A stretch of 64,000 nt of DNA from Bagarius yarrelli (taxonomy: Eukaryota; Chordata; Actinopteri; Siluriformes; Sisoridae). How positions within the stretch are numbered: position 1 is the first letter of the stretch; every line of letters starts with the position of its first letter. The stretch covers positions 2,368,810 through 2,432,809 of the forward strand of contig VCAZ01000044.1 of NCBI GenBank assembly GCA_005784505.1, written 5' to 3'. The notes below the pieces were generated by a model. That model made no database searches, had not been told where the DNA came from, and saw only the letters and a program-made list of their open reading frames with translations. Below are positions 25,121 through 36,643 of this stretch, piece after piece. Position numbers and translations under genes: made by a program.

Positions 25121-25910
25121 GTGTGTGTGTGTGTGTGTGTGTGTGTGCATGAGGTCCAGACAGCAGCAGTGTGGCACACTAATGACGTGCTGTGCTGATG
25201 ATAAGGTGCTACTGTGGCAGACGCGCCCCCACCTACTGTACACATTGTATGTGTCTGTGTGTGTGTGTGTGTGTTTCCATGGTGATTCTAGACTGTATAA
25301 CTGCATGCGTTGGCCTAAGTGCACCTAGGTGCTGTCTGGATGCGTGTGTGGTTTGAGCCTGGTATGTTGCCTTTGCATCTTAGTCTTGGTTTGCCTATAT
25401 GTGCGGTGCCTCTGCTGCCCTGCTGTGCGAGTGGGCGTGTCTCGGTGTCGTCCAGATGTAATCCTCACCGGCCAGGCGTTGACTGCTATGCTCCATGTGC
25501 CACAGGGGGTATTGTGGGGGGTGACAAGCTGACACATTCAGCCAGGCGCATGCAAGGAGATCTCTTTTCACATACGGCATCCCGAGGGCCTGTGCTATGC
25601 GAGAGAGGGGAGGGAAATAGGAGGGCAAAGAAAAGGAGTGTTGACGGGATTGACAATTCTAGTATACCACAGAGAAATTTGCATGGTTATAACGAATTTT
25701 TAGGGCTTGAAACACAATTGAAAGGAAATATCTCAAGAAGGAAACAAAGACCATTGGGTTTGCTGCAGATGTTTCTGGTTTATTGGGCCACAATTACCAA
25801 AGCCACATGGCTGTACAAACATGACCAGCTCTTCAGCCTAACAGTGACACATCAAGGTGACTGTTATAGTTGTTTCCTTTCTGAATGGGAGAGAAAACAG
25901 GCTTTAATTG
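25121..25910. other. Intergenic with two (GT)n and one long unsupported open frame
   Basis: (GT)n lie at about 25122-25147 and 25252-25273. A plus-strand frame of 213 codons (25319-25960) is the longest non-repeat frame in the window, but it has no recognisable domain and runs into a SINE at its 3' end. Confidence 0.6.
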
Positions 25911-26030
25911 GAAGTGGTAGCTCAGTGGTTAAGGTGTTGCTGTTGACCGGAAGCTTGTGAGTTTTTTCCCAGCTCCCTCATCTGCTCAGATGGATAAATG
26001 AGATAATCGTAAGTGAATAAGAGCAACAAA
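25911..26030 (+). mobile_element. tRNA-derived SINE, family A, diverged
   Basis: The head GTGGTAGCTCAGTGGTTAAG is clear. The rest is shortened (GCTCAGATGGATAAATGAGA) and the tail is decayed. Confidence 0.75.
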
Positions 26031-26221
26031 TACCGTCAAGGAAATAGTTTTAAACTTGTTACTTGAGTAACTTTGATCAAATCCCACAGAAACCTGGCAA
26101 GCAACATTTCCATTCGATGCAAAGCCATGTTCCTTAGACGTAAAGACAAGCGAACAGGACGGAAAGAGGAAGGTAAAGAGGGAGCTGTTAGAAAGGTAGA
26201 TCAATTTACCGATAAGTAAAA

Positions 26222-26222
26222 G

Positions 26223-26266
<44 letters not shown>

Positions 26267-26660
26267 GATAGAGGTGTCAAGAAAGAGAAAGAGTGAGAGA
26301 CAGAGAAAGACAAAGAGAGAGAGAGAGAGAAAGAAAGAGAGAGAGAGAGAACGAGAGAGAGGTGTCAAGAAAGAGAGACAGAAATAGAGGTTTCAAAAAG
26401 AGAGAGACAGAGATAGAGGTATTAAAAAAGAGAAAGAGACAGAGATAGAGGTATTAAAAAAGAGAGAGTGAGGGAGGGGTGCAGAGAAAGAGAAGGAGGA
26501 TTGACAGAATTGAAAGGGTGAAAGTGATAGATATAAAGGTAGTTGGAGGGATCTGAGTAAATAGTGAGAGGAAAAGTCAATAAATAGAAACAGAGAAAAT
26601 TAGAGAGACACAAAGAGAGAGAGAGAGTGACAGACAGAGAGAGACAGAGACAGTCGGGTG
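26222..26660. repeat. 440-bp purine-rich (GA)n-derived tract
   Basis: The plus strand is almost all A and G, with (GA)n, GACA and AGAGATAGAGGT sub-repeats that recur several times (for example near 26267, 26384, 26411, 26446). It is a degenerate microsatellite. Confidence 0.95.
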
Positions 26661-27112
26661 GGGGAGGGGCATTGAGGTGCTTAAAAAGATATCAGATGTC
26701 AGTCTTGCCCTAATTCCCTCTGAGGTTTTCACTGATTTCAGCCTCCTAACCAGCAGATAAGTGTTGAAATATTGATTATCTGTGAGAATTGTTTCAAATC
26801 CAAAATGGTATCTACATCTCTATTCCATCTGACTGGCTGGGAACTCAATCCTGACAGCGTAGCCTGCTGAGAGGAAACCGTTTATTAATTTTTACCCACA
26901 CAAAAATGAATAAAAGCTCATTTAACACATTTCCCCTGGGGAGCGAGTTATCACTTGTCTAGACGCAACAATGACAGCATGTTCCAACTGCTGACGAGAG
27001 ACTTACACTTGACACTTGTGTTAATTGTTACTTTACCCTGCGGGGGGCCACCATTCAGTGCAGCGCCAAGAGATTTGAGGGGTAATGACTGGACAATAGT
27101 CAGCTAATGAGA

Positions 27113-27117
<5 letters not shown>
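26661..27117. other. Intergenic, unique sequence
   Basis: No gene or repeat recognised. It is more GC-balanced than its flanks and sits between two large simple-repeat blocks. Confidence 0.5.

Positions 27118-27118
<1 letters not shown>

Positions 27119-27148
<30 letters not shown>
27119..27148. repeat. (CA)15 microsatellite
   Basis: Uninterrupted CA run. Confidence 0.97.
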
Positions 27149-27150
<2 letters not shown>

Positions 27151-27482
27151 GTGAGCATGCAGGACATGCAGAGAAACTATAGCGTAAAAGTACACACACT
27201 TACACTGGGCACAGCCTGGTGTGTTAAAAGCAGTTAAAGGGTGTTTTCCGAGCTCCCTGTCTGACTGCTTCTCTGCATGATTTACATAGCTCCAGTCAGA
27301 AGTTTGGGCTTTAACCGTCACTACGCAGAAACACACCTTACATAATAGCGCAAAACAGAAACCCAACTCACATAACGAGCTCGGCGACGACAAGCATGCT
27401 ATTTTTAATCTTTTTATTGTAACAGGAAAAGTACAGTGAGATTGGCAAGACAAGACAGGCAGGGGCATAACTGGGTTGACAG

Positions 27483-28388
27483 ATAACATCCATCTATCCA
27501 AATATTCCTTCATCCATCCATTCATAAATCCATACATACACACATAAATACATACATACAACCATTCCTTCAATCCAGCCATTACTCAGTCAATCTATCA
27601 ATCCATGCATTCATCCATCCATAAATACATACATACATACATACATACATGCATACCACCATTCCTCCATACATCAATCCATCCAATACTCCATCAATTT
27701 ATTCATTCCTCCATCCATCCATCCATCCATCCATCCATAAATACATAAATACATCCATAATTACATAATTAAATCAATTTATCCATTCCTCCATCAATCC
27801 AGCCACTCCTAATCAATCTATCAAACCATGCAATCATTCATCTATAAATACATACATACATACATACAACTATTCCTCCATACATAAATCCATCCATTCC
27901 TCCATCAATCCAGCCATTACTCAGTCAATCAATCCATGCATTCATCCATCCATAAATACATACATACATACATACATACATACAACCATTCCTCCATACA
28001 TCAATCCATTCATTCCTCCATCAATCCATCTATTCCTCCATCAATCTATTAATTCCTCCATCCATCCAGCCATCCATCCATCCATCTATCCATAAATACA
28101 TACATACTGTACATCAATTCAACCATTCCTCTATCCATCCATACACACATTTATACATACCTACATACATATATACATACATACATCAATTCCTCCATTA
28201 CCTTATCCATCCATCCATCCATCCATCTATAAATCCAAATATTCCTTTATCTATGCTTCCATAAATTCATCCATTTATACATACATACATCCATACATCA
28301 ATCTATCTAGTTCTCCATCTATCCATCCATAAATCCATCTATTTATCCATTCATCTATCTATCCATCCATCTATCCATCCATCCCTTC
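27483..28388. repeat. About 900-bp (ATCC/ATAC)n tetranucleotide array
   Basis: The stretch consists of CATCCATC, CATACATA and TAAATACA motifs in a shifting mosaic. A longer-range unit (CATCCATAAATACATACATA followed by ACCATTCCTCCAT) recurs at about 27615, 27845 and 27945, so tetramer and higher-order repetition are superimposed. The minus open frame over it is translated repeat. Confidence 0.97.
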
Positions 28389-29022
28389 TATACATTGCGT
28401 ATCTCAATTGAAAAAAGTTTATACAGTCAGATGTTTTTGCCACTCGGTTATCTAAAACCACTTTAAAAGAATCCAGTGAGACCAGTTTGAAAAAGCACCA
28501 CCGAATGAATCATACCAACAGATTTTCTAGATGATTCCACTCTATGGCACAGGAGGAGAGATATGAATAGACTGGCTGGGTGAAGAAAGAAAGTTTTGGC
28601 ACTGTTTCCAGCAGAGGTTTTTTTTTAATTGGGGGCAAATTCTATCTAAAAATAAACAATCTTCTACCCTAATCATCTATATTACACAACTAGTTAATTA
28701 ATAGCCATTTTCTCATCTGATTCAAGACAAAGTTGTCGAAATGTGAAGCTTTTCTTAGACATATATAATCATATATAATACGTCAGATCTTTGCACGGAA
28801 GTGAGATTTTAAATGTGATTTTTTTTTTATATGTACCTGAATTGCTCCTGCACTGCAGATGTTATCTTCTGATCAGTCGGTGCTGTTTGGTGGGCACAAG
28901 GGGAAACCAGGCATATTTCATAGGGGGATGCCCCTTTAGACTAGTTTCTGGTTTACAGGTCAGTTTTTCAGAGGAAGGGGATGTAGATGTACAGACATAG
29001 TTTGTGTGTGAGAGAGACAGAG

Positions 29023-29026
<4 letters not shown>
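28389..29026. other. Intergenic, nothing recognised
   Basis: Unique AT-rich sequence between microsatellites. No supported frame. Confidence 0.5.

Positions 29027-29067
<41 letters not shown>
29027..29067. repeat. (GA)n microsatellite
   Basis: About 40 bp of uninterrupted GA. Confidence 0.97.
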
Positions 29068-29068
<1 letters not shown>

Positions 29069-29587
29069 AAAAGCAATCAGGCAGAGTCACTGGAGAAGGC
29101 AGGCTCTGGAGTGCCACAGATTCATTTCTTCTCGAGGGCTATTCATCAGCTCAAGCACAAGAATCACTTTGCTCTAAGGACCGAGACGATATTGAGCTTT
29201 CTATCAGTTTCATAAGCAAGAGCTGCCGAGTATGTCTAGGGTGTATGTGTGTGGATGTGTGTGTGTGTGTGTGCGATCTGTAGAGACGTTGTCCTTGGAC
29301 AGGAAACAAAGCAATAAACCTACAGTAGGTTAGTGATGCATAGACAGACAGTGACAGTGTGTTATGGCAAAGCGACTCTAATAGCAAGACTCATTGGTGC
29401 TCAGGAGAGCCAACAACATTTTAAAACACTGAAGAAACTTTAACCGAAAATAAAAACGTCCTTAAGTATCACCTCCATCACTGACTTTTTCCAGCAGGGC
29501 TTTAGAGAAACTTCAACTTTTTTCCACTAAAAAGGAAATTTAAGGATCTGATCCAAACAAAAACTGACCAAACAGATGTTGACCAGA

Positions 29588-29621
<34 letters not shown>

Positions 29622-29734
29622 CTGCTGAAGTAGAAGTTCATAAACAAGCAGTAGCTGGAAGTTTAATGAGGACCTCACACCAATGTCAGAGCCAGCCATA
29701 ATTACCTTACTCTGCAGATGCTGGAGGGAAAGAG

Positions 29735-29802
<68 letters not shown>
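29588..29802. repeat. Two (CA)n microsatellites, 33 and about 68 bp
   Basis: (CA)n at 29588-29620 and 29735-29802, separated by about 115 bp of unique sequence. Confidence 0.97.
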
Positions 29803-29805
<3 letters not shown>

Positions 29806-30869
29806 CATATTCATCCAATTTTGTCAGCTGAGTATATTTAAAAGGCCCTAATGTCGACTTTAGCACAGGTTGAAGTAATTAAAAAGCTAGCATCTCGTAA
29901 AAAAAAGGCATCTCGATCCAGCCCCTTCACACCAGAAAATATAAAGCTCTTTAAGAAGAAAAACAGCAATGCAACACACCGTCACTTAATCAGAGGTAGA
30001 TCCTGGAGCAGAGTGAGTGTTCTGGGATGAAGGAGGACAATTTGATAGCGGTCAGACCGATGGCTTGGCTTCTGAGTGTCAGAGCGCGTGGTCAGCTCTT
30101 CTCTAGGGGGAGTTGCTTTAATGACACCATCCATCTCCGCAACAGCACAGAGAGCCTTTGCAGACATTATCAGCACCTCTGAGAAAACAGTGGAGGACGA
30201 AGAAAAAGTCAAGATGAAACCCACATTCTCTGTGACTGAGGCTGAGGCTGTGACTGAGGCTGAGGCTGAGGCTGGGCACACTGCAGGCACAGCTCTGTCT
30301 CGCTCTGTCATGTCTGTCCAAGAGCTGCACGTATCTTTATGAATCTCATTTTAAAGCCATCCAGCCTTTCAGGAGCTCTCCAGGCACCTCAGCAAAGATG
30401 ATATTATGGGCTCTAGCTGTTTTTCAAGATTATAATTTTGGCTGCAACTTGACTCAATTCTAAGGCAGACAGTTGGGTAACATGCTCTTCATGTCAGATT
30501 ATATGATAAAGAACCTCTAAGGAGTGTTTCCCTTTCGGGGAAACTATTACTTCCGGCTGTTTTCCTTGAATACAGTTATATGTGCAGGAAAAAATGACTC
30601 ATGAAAGGAAAGACGTCTTCCAGAGAAATGGTATGAACCCGAGAGGAAATTGGAACTGTTAATTATGTTAATTAATACAAGTCCTATCATGCTATACTGT
30701 CCTACTATTGCTGGTTTGAGATAAATGTTCTAGCATTGATCATGTGATCTCATCTCAGACAAAAAAAAAAAAAAAATCACTCCATCTACTATGATAATCT
30801 CCACACATCTAGATATTCTTTTGACTAGTTTTGGGAGACTTCAGCTTCAAGAGTATGTTTGATTACAGG
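29803..30869. other. Intergenic, no supported gene; (GAGGCT)n patch
   Basis: A short hexamer repeat lies at about 30237-30275 (GAGGCTGAGGCTGTGACT). It is open on both strands (30076-30342 plus, 29982-30311 minus) with no family signature. Confidence 0.5.
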
Positions 30870-31140
30870 CAGAAATGTTGGCTGAGGAGGTCTGGGGAGT
30901 TGATGATATTTCAGTTCAACTTAAAAGTGTTTGGTCAGGTTACAGTCAGAGTCCTTCCTTCTCAACCATAACACATCATGTCTTCATGCAGTTCAGGGGC
31001 TTTGTGCATTGTCATGCTGGAACAGTCTATTAGTTCTAGGGGAGGAACAACGGAATGGTATAACCCACATAAAGACATTATAGACGACTGTGAGCTTGAA
31101 ACGTTTTTTTTAGGAAAGGCACACTTATGTGGATGTTTCC
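30870..31140. mobile_element. Tc1-like MITE fragment
   Basis: GGCTGAGGAGGTCTGGGG, ATAACACATCATGTCTTCAT, TTCAGGGGCTTTGTGCATTG, GTCATGCTGGAACAGTC and CACTTATGTGGATG are in MITE order. Confidence 0.7.
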
Positions 31141-32175
31141 ATGTGGTTTGGCTTAGAAGGCATAATTATCGGTGACTAATGTGATTAAACATGGAGGACG
31201 ACATCTTTGTTTTCCCAGTATTCGACTAAGCGTCATTAAGGTGTAAAACATTATAGAGAGATAAAGTGTCTTCTAGAACCGCTACAAATGTAAAGGCAGC
31301 AATGCCTCAACCTACGCAAACCGAAAAATTAATTAAGAGAATGCGTCTGATTGGCTGTCTGACTGAACTAAAGGGCGTTCGCTTTATGTCGTATAGCAGA
31401 CTGGGATACCGCCTTTTTATATTTGAGGTTATTTTCTTATACCAGACGTATCAGTTATTCATCTTACATTGCGCTTCAGTCTCCTTCCTACCTCCCATCG
31501 CATACCCTCAGGTCCTCCGGCAGCAGACTGTCTGCACAAAGCTTTTCTATTGCAACAAAAACTCAGCCGAGAACTTTTATTCACAGTATTTATATTGTTT
31601 TTTTCTGAGTAAAAGTTGTAGTTCAAGTTTTTTTTTTTTTAAAGGTCCAGAAGCTTCCAAGCATATGACAATATAGCCATTGTGAAACTATCATGAAGGT
31701 AAAGGGTTTTTTTTTTTTTTTTTTTCCAACATGAATGCTTTCTAACCTGGTACAAATAAACAGAGATGTTCAAGTGGCTTGTTGGTGTGGTTTATATTTA
31801 GCCCTTTCTAGTCATGGTTTTGATAGCCAGAGGTAAAAGTTCGAGTACTACTAGTTATAAAAATAATTCCTAAAGTAACAGCGAATATATTGTTCATATA
31901 TAAAGTTTAAATGTATTGGTCAGATATAATGTTTAAAGTTATTTGAGTAAGAGTAAAAGTATGGAAGATACGACTACCCAAGTAGGGAGAGTTACTAGTT
32001 ACTTTGGATTTGATTAAATGAAGGGAAAAAACCTGAATCCTGAAAAAACAACAAGCGACTGCTTAACATTTGTGTAAAAAAAGGCAGTGTGTGAGATTTT
32101 ATAGTAACTTACAGTAAGGGGTGAAGTCATTAGTTGCAGAATCACTCTTAAATAGTCGTTATTATGAAACTTCCC
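31141..32175. other. Intergenic with a hAT-like fragment
   Basis: The piece starting CAGAGGTAAAAGTTCGAGTA at 31828 and running to about 32020 resembles the terminus of fish hAT-type MITEs. Poly(T) runs lie at about 31630-31640 and 31708-31725. No gene is supported. Confidence 0.45.
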
Positions 32176-32410
32176 ACAGAATTTACATGTTCTCCCCGTG
32201 TTTGCGTGCGTTTACTCCGGGTACTTCGGTTTCCTCCCCCACTCCAAAAACATGTAGGTTGATTGATGATTCTAAATTGCCCACAGGAATGAGTGTGAAT
32301 GTGTGTGTGGCCCCCGTGATGGACTGGCAACCTGTCCAGGCTGTACCAGCAGATCCCTGTGACCCAGAATTAGGGAATAAGCGGGTATAAAAGATGAATA
32401 AATTAAATAA
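32176..32410 (+). mobile_element. DANA/HE1- or Mermaid-like SINE, core and tail
   Basis: The core reads TTTACATGTTCTCCCCGTGT, CTCCGGGTACTTCGGTTTCC, CACTCCAAAAACATGTAGGT and CTAAATTGCCCACAGGAATG. The tail reads GTGATGGACTGGCAACCTGT and ends in an AATAAA-rich stretch. The tRNA head is missing. Mermaid-type elements of this structure are described in channel catfish, which is part of the reason for suspecting an otophysan. Confidence 0.8.
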
Positions 32411-33954
32411 AATAAAACTTACCACAACATGTTTTCTCAGGTTGGAGCTGGAATTTTCTTATTTACATGATTAGTGTTAACGGCAGTCAGGTGACGTTTA
32501 ATGTAAAAAACATCACATTAATTAAATTGCTTCACTCATTAAAGTGAAAAAAATGATTAGGAGTCTATAGGGTGTCCTGTCTCTACTGACATGCTTGTCT
32601 TTTCTTCCTCTATGGCTATTCTTGTCTGATTTGAGAGCTCTTTAAAAGTAAACAGGTTTCACGTACGCACTTCAGGTGACTGCAGCCTAACGCGAAATCT
32701 CATTATATGTGACATGATGGAAACTAATTATTGACATTTAAGCATACCGCATCAGTTGAGTTCAGGCCTCAGTTGATTGGCAGAATAGAAAACCAACCCC
32801 TATTAGGTGATCGGGTCCTAAGCATTTAATTGGCGAATCTCAACAGGACGCTCGTCTGTTTACTCTGCTGCTTCCTTAGCATGCCGCTTTACAACCCACC
32901 CACCCCTCCTGCATCTTTGCTTCAGAAACAATGTCACTCTGTTCTCATGCTTTGTGTTGTTCTCCTATTCATGAAAGGGGAGGCCATACCACCAAATATA
33001 CCACCAAACTATGCGTATTTTCTTTTCTTCTTTAATCGAAGAGGACTTGACTAAAGTACATTTGCATAATTAACTTTCAGTAGTAACAGAGGAACAATAT
33101 TAAATGAGTAACAGTAATTTTCTGCTATCAAAAAATAACTTGAGTGAGAATAAAAGAAAGGTCAGTTAAACCTGCTCTTAAAAGTACATTTTCCCCCAAA
33201 ATTCTACTCAAGTAAATGTAACCACACTGACTGCATTACCGGCAAAGGGTTCGACTCTGGAGTTTGGGCATATTTCTGAATGAGCCTTCTTATCTCCTGC
33301 AGAAACGACCCTCATCCACTTTAAACAGCAGCTCACAAAGGATAAACAATCTCGGCTTGTTTTTTTGATTCTGGAGTGTAGCTTCAGGCATTCATTCCAA
33401 ACAAGCAGAATCCACTCTTTATTCCATTTGTTTAATCGCTTCATCTTGGTAACCAATCAGCTCGAAAGTGTGCCTCTTATTAAGTTGGAATGAAAGCCTG
33501 CAGCCGCATCGTTCCCTCATAAATAAACCTGATGACTCCTGATACCAAGGCTTCAGGGTCATTATCAGAAAAATCCTTCCTCTGTCCTAAGCTTTAAGAT
33601 ATTTTGTCACATACACAGTTGGCTATGGTTAATAACTTGGCCTAGAACGTGCCTACAAGCTGGAAAAATTAAACCTAAGAAATAAGAGCCGGTAAATGTG
33701 ACTCGTTTGCTGGTTAATGAGCCTCCGTGCTGCACACACTCAGTCCCAGATTACAGGAGTTCAGAACAGACATACGGTACACAAGAGTGCATAATAAGTG
33801 AGAGACATATGTTTTATTACATAATGAAACAATCTTATAGTAAAATATTTCCTGTAGAATGTATATTGCACTGTATACCTACCGTCGATTAGATACGTGT
33901 TAATACACCAGACCATATGTGGTTTTTAATTGTCTTCACACATCATTAAATGCT
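32411..33954. other. Intergenic; hAT-like fragment and a unique block
   Basis: Motifs such as TTCTACTCAAGTAAATGTAA near 33200 suggest the other end of a hAT-like element. 33230-33600 is unique and GC-balanced. No gene. Confidence 0.45.
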
Positions 33955-34272
33955 TTTAAACTGGATTTTGATGTGTAGCTGTGCTCTAATATTCGCGGAT
34001 ATTAGATCTGCAGTCAGTGTTTCAGTTCATCCCGAATGTGTTTAGTGGAGTTGAGGGTCAGGGCTTTGTTCAGATCACTCGTTCTTCCACGCCAACCAGA
34101 ACAATTCATGTTTTCATGGAGCTCAGGGGCTTTGGCAGGATGGAACAGTGTTTAGCTCCAGTGAAAGAAAAAATATGATGCTACAGCAAACAGATCATAT
34201 CGATTGTGAACTTGTGAACTTTAAACTAGGATCCAGTTATGGGGGGTGCTGGTGAGTTGTCCAGAAACTTTT
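33955..34272. mobile_element. Tc1-like MITE, most of the element
   Basis: CAGTTCATCCCGAATGTGTT, GTGGAGTTGAGGGTCAGGGC, TTCTTCCACGCCAACC, TTTTCATGGAGCTCAGGGGC and ATGATGCTACAGCA are in MITE order, ending with the decayed terminal TTGTCCAGAAACTTTT. Confidence 0.75.
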
Positions 34273-34450
34273 TTAAAGATGGAGAGAGAGGAGGAGAAAG
34301 TGAAAGAGGGGGGTGGCAGGAAAGAGCAGGAAAGAAATAAAGAGAGAGAGGGAGATAGAGAGAAAGCGAGATAAAGAAAGAGAGGGAGAGAGAGAGAAAG
34401 AAAGAGAGGGAGAGAGAAACAAAGAGAGAGAGAGCGAGAGAAAGAAAGTA
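34273..34450. repeat. Purine-rich (GA)n-derived tract
   Basis: Plus strand almost exclusively A and G with AGAGAGGGAGAGAG and AAAGAAAGAG units. Both strands give spurious repeat-protein frames. Confidence 0.95.
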
Positions 34451-35600
34451 TTGTGTCTTCATGTTTTGGCTTCCTGGTCAGGTCACTTTATCCATAGAAA
34501 GGCTACCAACTCCTGATTGAAATGGTCTCTGCACCCTGTGAAATACATGTTCTTCTGGTTTTCTTATAACAAAGGAAGGATCATTAGTTGACTATAAAAA
34601 TAAATGGACGATCTATTACATATGAACAGTTGCACAACTTGTAATTACAGTGTTGTTATTCCAAATCATAAACCAGACAGATGTGTCATTATGTGGCCTT
34701 TTTTATGTCTTTATTCATTACCTCTTTCAGCCAGAGGGTTTAAAGTTTTCATATTTAAGATTGAATTTCTTTGCCGGGTCACAGTCACAAGCGTGATAAA
34801 AAATGTAAAAAAAAATCACTCTCAGACACTCAGAGCTTTTAGAATTTGTAGTTCGTCATTAGTATTTCGGCTTTTACCCGACCTACTGGGGCAATATATT
34901 CATAGATTCATAGTTTCTAAAAGCCCCTAAAACTGTTCTCATCATATTAAGAGGCTTGTTAATAAGGTTAAAGATTAACTAGAATTCTGTAAAAGCCACC
35001 AGTTTTGTAAATAATTTCATGTTAGATTTGCGGAGGTTAAACATTTACATTTTTTTTTTTATCTGATTGACAAATTATAAGAAGTTTACTTTGGGTTAAA
35101 AAGGTTAAACAAACGCTGAAATAACAGGCGCCGAGCTGTCAATATAAAAAAATAAATAAATAAAAAAGCTTACTATCACCACTGAAGTGCAATTTTAAGC
35201 AACAGCTCAGCTGGAACTACAGTCTCGCCCAGCTTTATCCACTTTCCCCGGAGAGCTACTCAGGGCCGTAGTTGACATTTCCTGCTGATATGCTTCCCAC
35301 CTCGTTTATCGTTCAGCGACGACCCCTTGCTGTTTTACTTCCATAGAGAGATGACATAGCGTAACTGAAACAAGCTAATCTTCTACCAGTCAGCATGGGT
35401 GTGCTGACAGGAGTGCGGGTCGGGTTTCAACAACAACAACAAAAAAAACAGGATCTTAATGCTGACACTGTCACACACCACATGTATGTTAAAGAAAAAA
35501 GAAATAAAAAAACCCCTAAGCTACACAAAAAAGGGGAACAGAATGAACGGAGCTGGTGTGTGAATTTTTAAAAAGAATTTTAAATAAATGCTTTTTGAGT
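34451..35600. other. Intergenic / downstream of shq1
   Basis: Unique AT-rich sequence downstream of the shq1 poly(A) signals. No gene recognised. Confidence 0.5.
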
Positions 35601-35601
35601 T

Positions 35602-35624
35602 TTTATTACATTTATTTATTTATT
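35602..35624 (-). terminator. shq1: shq1 polyadenylation signal cluster
   Basis: Four AATAAA hexamers on the minus strand (as TTTATT at 35602-35607, 35611-35616, 35615-35620 and 35619-35624) lie about 205-225 bp after the shq1 stop codon. The cleavage site would fall a little below 35600. No other sense-strand cluster of this kind is nearer. Confidence 0.65.
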
Positions 35625-35827
35625 AGAATATAATACATTTCTAAAAAAAAACCAATAACATACATAATTTTCAGCTGCAGTTAAATATTAACATTTTAAC
35701 CTTTTACCACATTTGACATGTTTTTGTAAACCAATTTAAACAAAACATTATTTCATTTTTTCATTTTTGTCATTTGGAAAGATTTTAAAAAAACTGTCCA
35801 TTTGATTTTTGTAGATCATGTAAGCAC
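35625..35827 (-). other. shq1: shq1 3' UTR (predicted)
   Basis: AT-rich non-coding sequence between the stop codon (35830-35828) and the poly(A) signal cluster. A UTR of about 230 nt is inferred from the signals only. Confidence 0.6.
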
Positions 35828-36440
35828 TCACTGATTTGTCTCCTCCTCATCATCACTGTCTATATCCTCAGTATTCAAGATGCGTAGGTTGCACCGCTGA
35901 TGTCCTACCAGATCCGTGCTGCTTGCTGCTTTTGCAATTTTAATTTCATCCGGACCCTCAGGGAGCTGGGAGTCGTCTGTCTTTCTCAATCCCTCCACCT
36001 CTTCCTCTCTCGCTGTGCTGCTGGAGAGAACGCTTATTTGAGGCATGTTCTCTCTGATCCTCAGCTCCGCCTCCAGTCTCTCTCCCAGCTCCTGGATAAG
36101 GCTTTCTCCATGCGTGAGCTCCTGAGAGTGGGGGCAAGTCATTGCAAGTCCATCTAAGACTGCTTTTTGCTCCTCCTCCTCCTCCTCCTCCTCATCTTCA
36201 CTCTCACTGTCATGATCTTCACTACTGGAATATTCCTCTTCATCCTCGCAGCTGCTGGACTCATCCTCGTCCTTGTGTTGTTTTGTTTGTTCTTGGTTTT
36301 TGGTCTTTACTCGCTCCTCATGTTCCTCTTCCACCACAAGCTCTGCAGCTTCCTCCAGAATCTGCAGTTCCAGGTCCAGGTCATTTTTCTGCAGCTTAGC
36401 TTTGCCTAACTCCTCAGCCAGAGCCAAAATGTGCTTGGAT
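35828..36440 (-). CDS. shq1: shq1 terminal coding exon, acidic C-terminal tail
   Basis: This exon begins after a TTTCTTTCTTTCAG acceptor (AG at 36442-36441), completes a split Lys codon and encodes 203 residues to TGA. SHQ1 is a chaperone that holds dyskerin (Dkc1) before H/ACA snoRNP and telomerase RNP assembly. The start (SKHILALAEELGKAKLQK) continues the SHQ1 helical domain. About 65 residues in comes a Ser/Glu/Asp-rich stretch with eight Glu in a row, probably CK2-type and unstructured. LIEELGERLEAELRI near the middle resembles the LIEELGEQL motif I recall from human SHQ1. The tail ends in DDEEETNQ. The reading phase matches the exon at 47367-47487 exactly (AA|A). The overlapping plus-strand frames are antisense shadows. 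Confidence 0.95.
36170..36193 (-). repeat. shq1: In-frame (GAG)8 trinucleotide repeat in shq1
   Basis: CTC repeated eight times on the plus strand encodes the poly-Glu run of the acidic tail. Length changes would stay in frame. Confidence 0.95.
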
Positions 36441-36581
36441 CTGAAAGAAAGAAAGAAAGATCAGAGAGAAAGAGACACACAGTGTTGCATAGAGAATGTA
36501 ATTATCTACAAATGCAATGTGATTAAGTTCTTCCTGCTATTATAAGCCCCCACTCATCCTGTTGTGTGTCAGAGAGTTCAG

Positions 36582-36643
<62 letters not shown>
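36582..36643. repeat. (ATCT)15 microsatellite
   Basis: Perfect tetranucleotide run of about 62 bp, only about 140 bp upstream of the shq1 terminal exon on the sense strand. Confidence 0.98.

Noticed and set aside
27483..28388. Regularly spaced repeats that could suggest an array system such as CRISPR
   Set aside because: The units are 4-bp microsatellite motifs with no conserved repeat-spacer structure, in a vertebrate genome.
35900..36545. Several plus-strand frames opposite the shq1 terminal exon
   Set aside because: Antisense shadows of the acidic, CTC-repeat-rich exon; no independent support.
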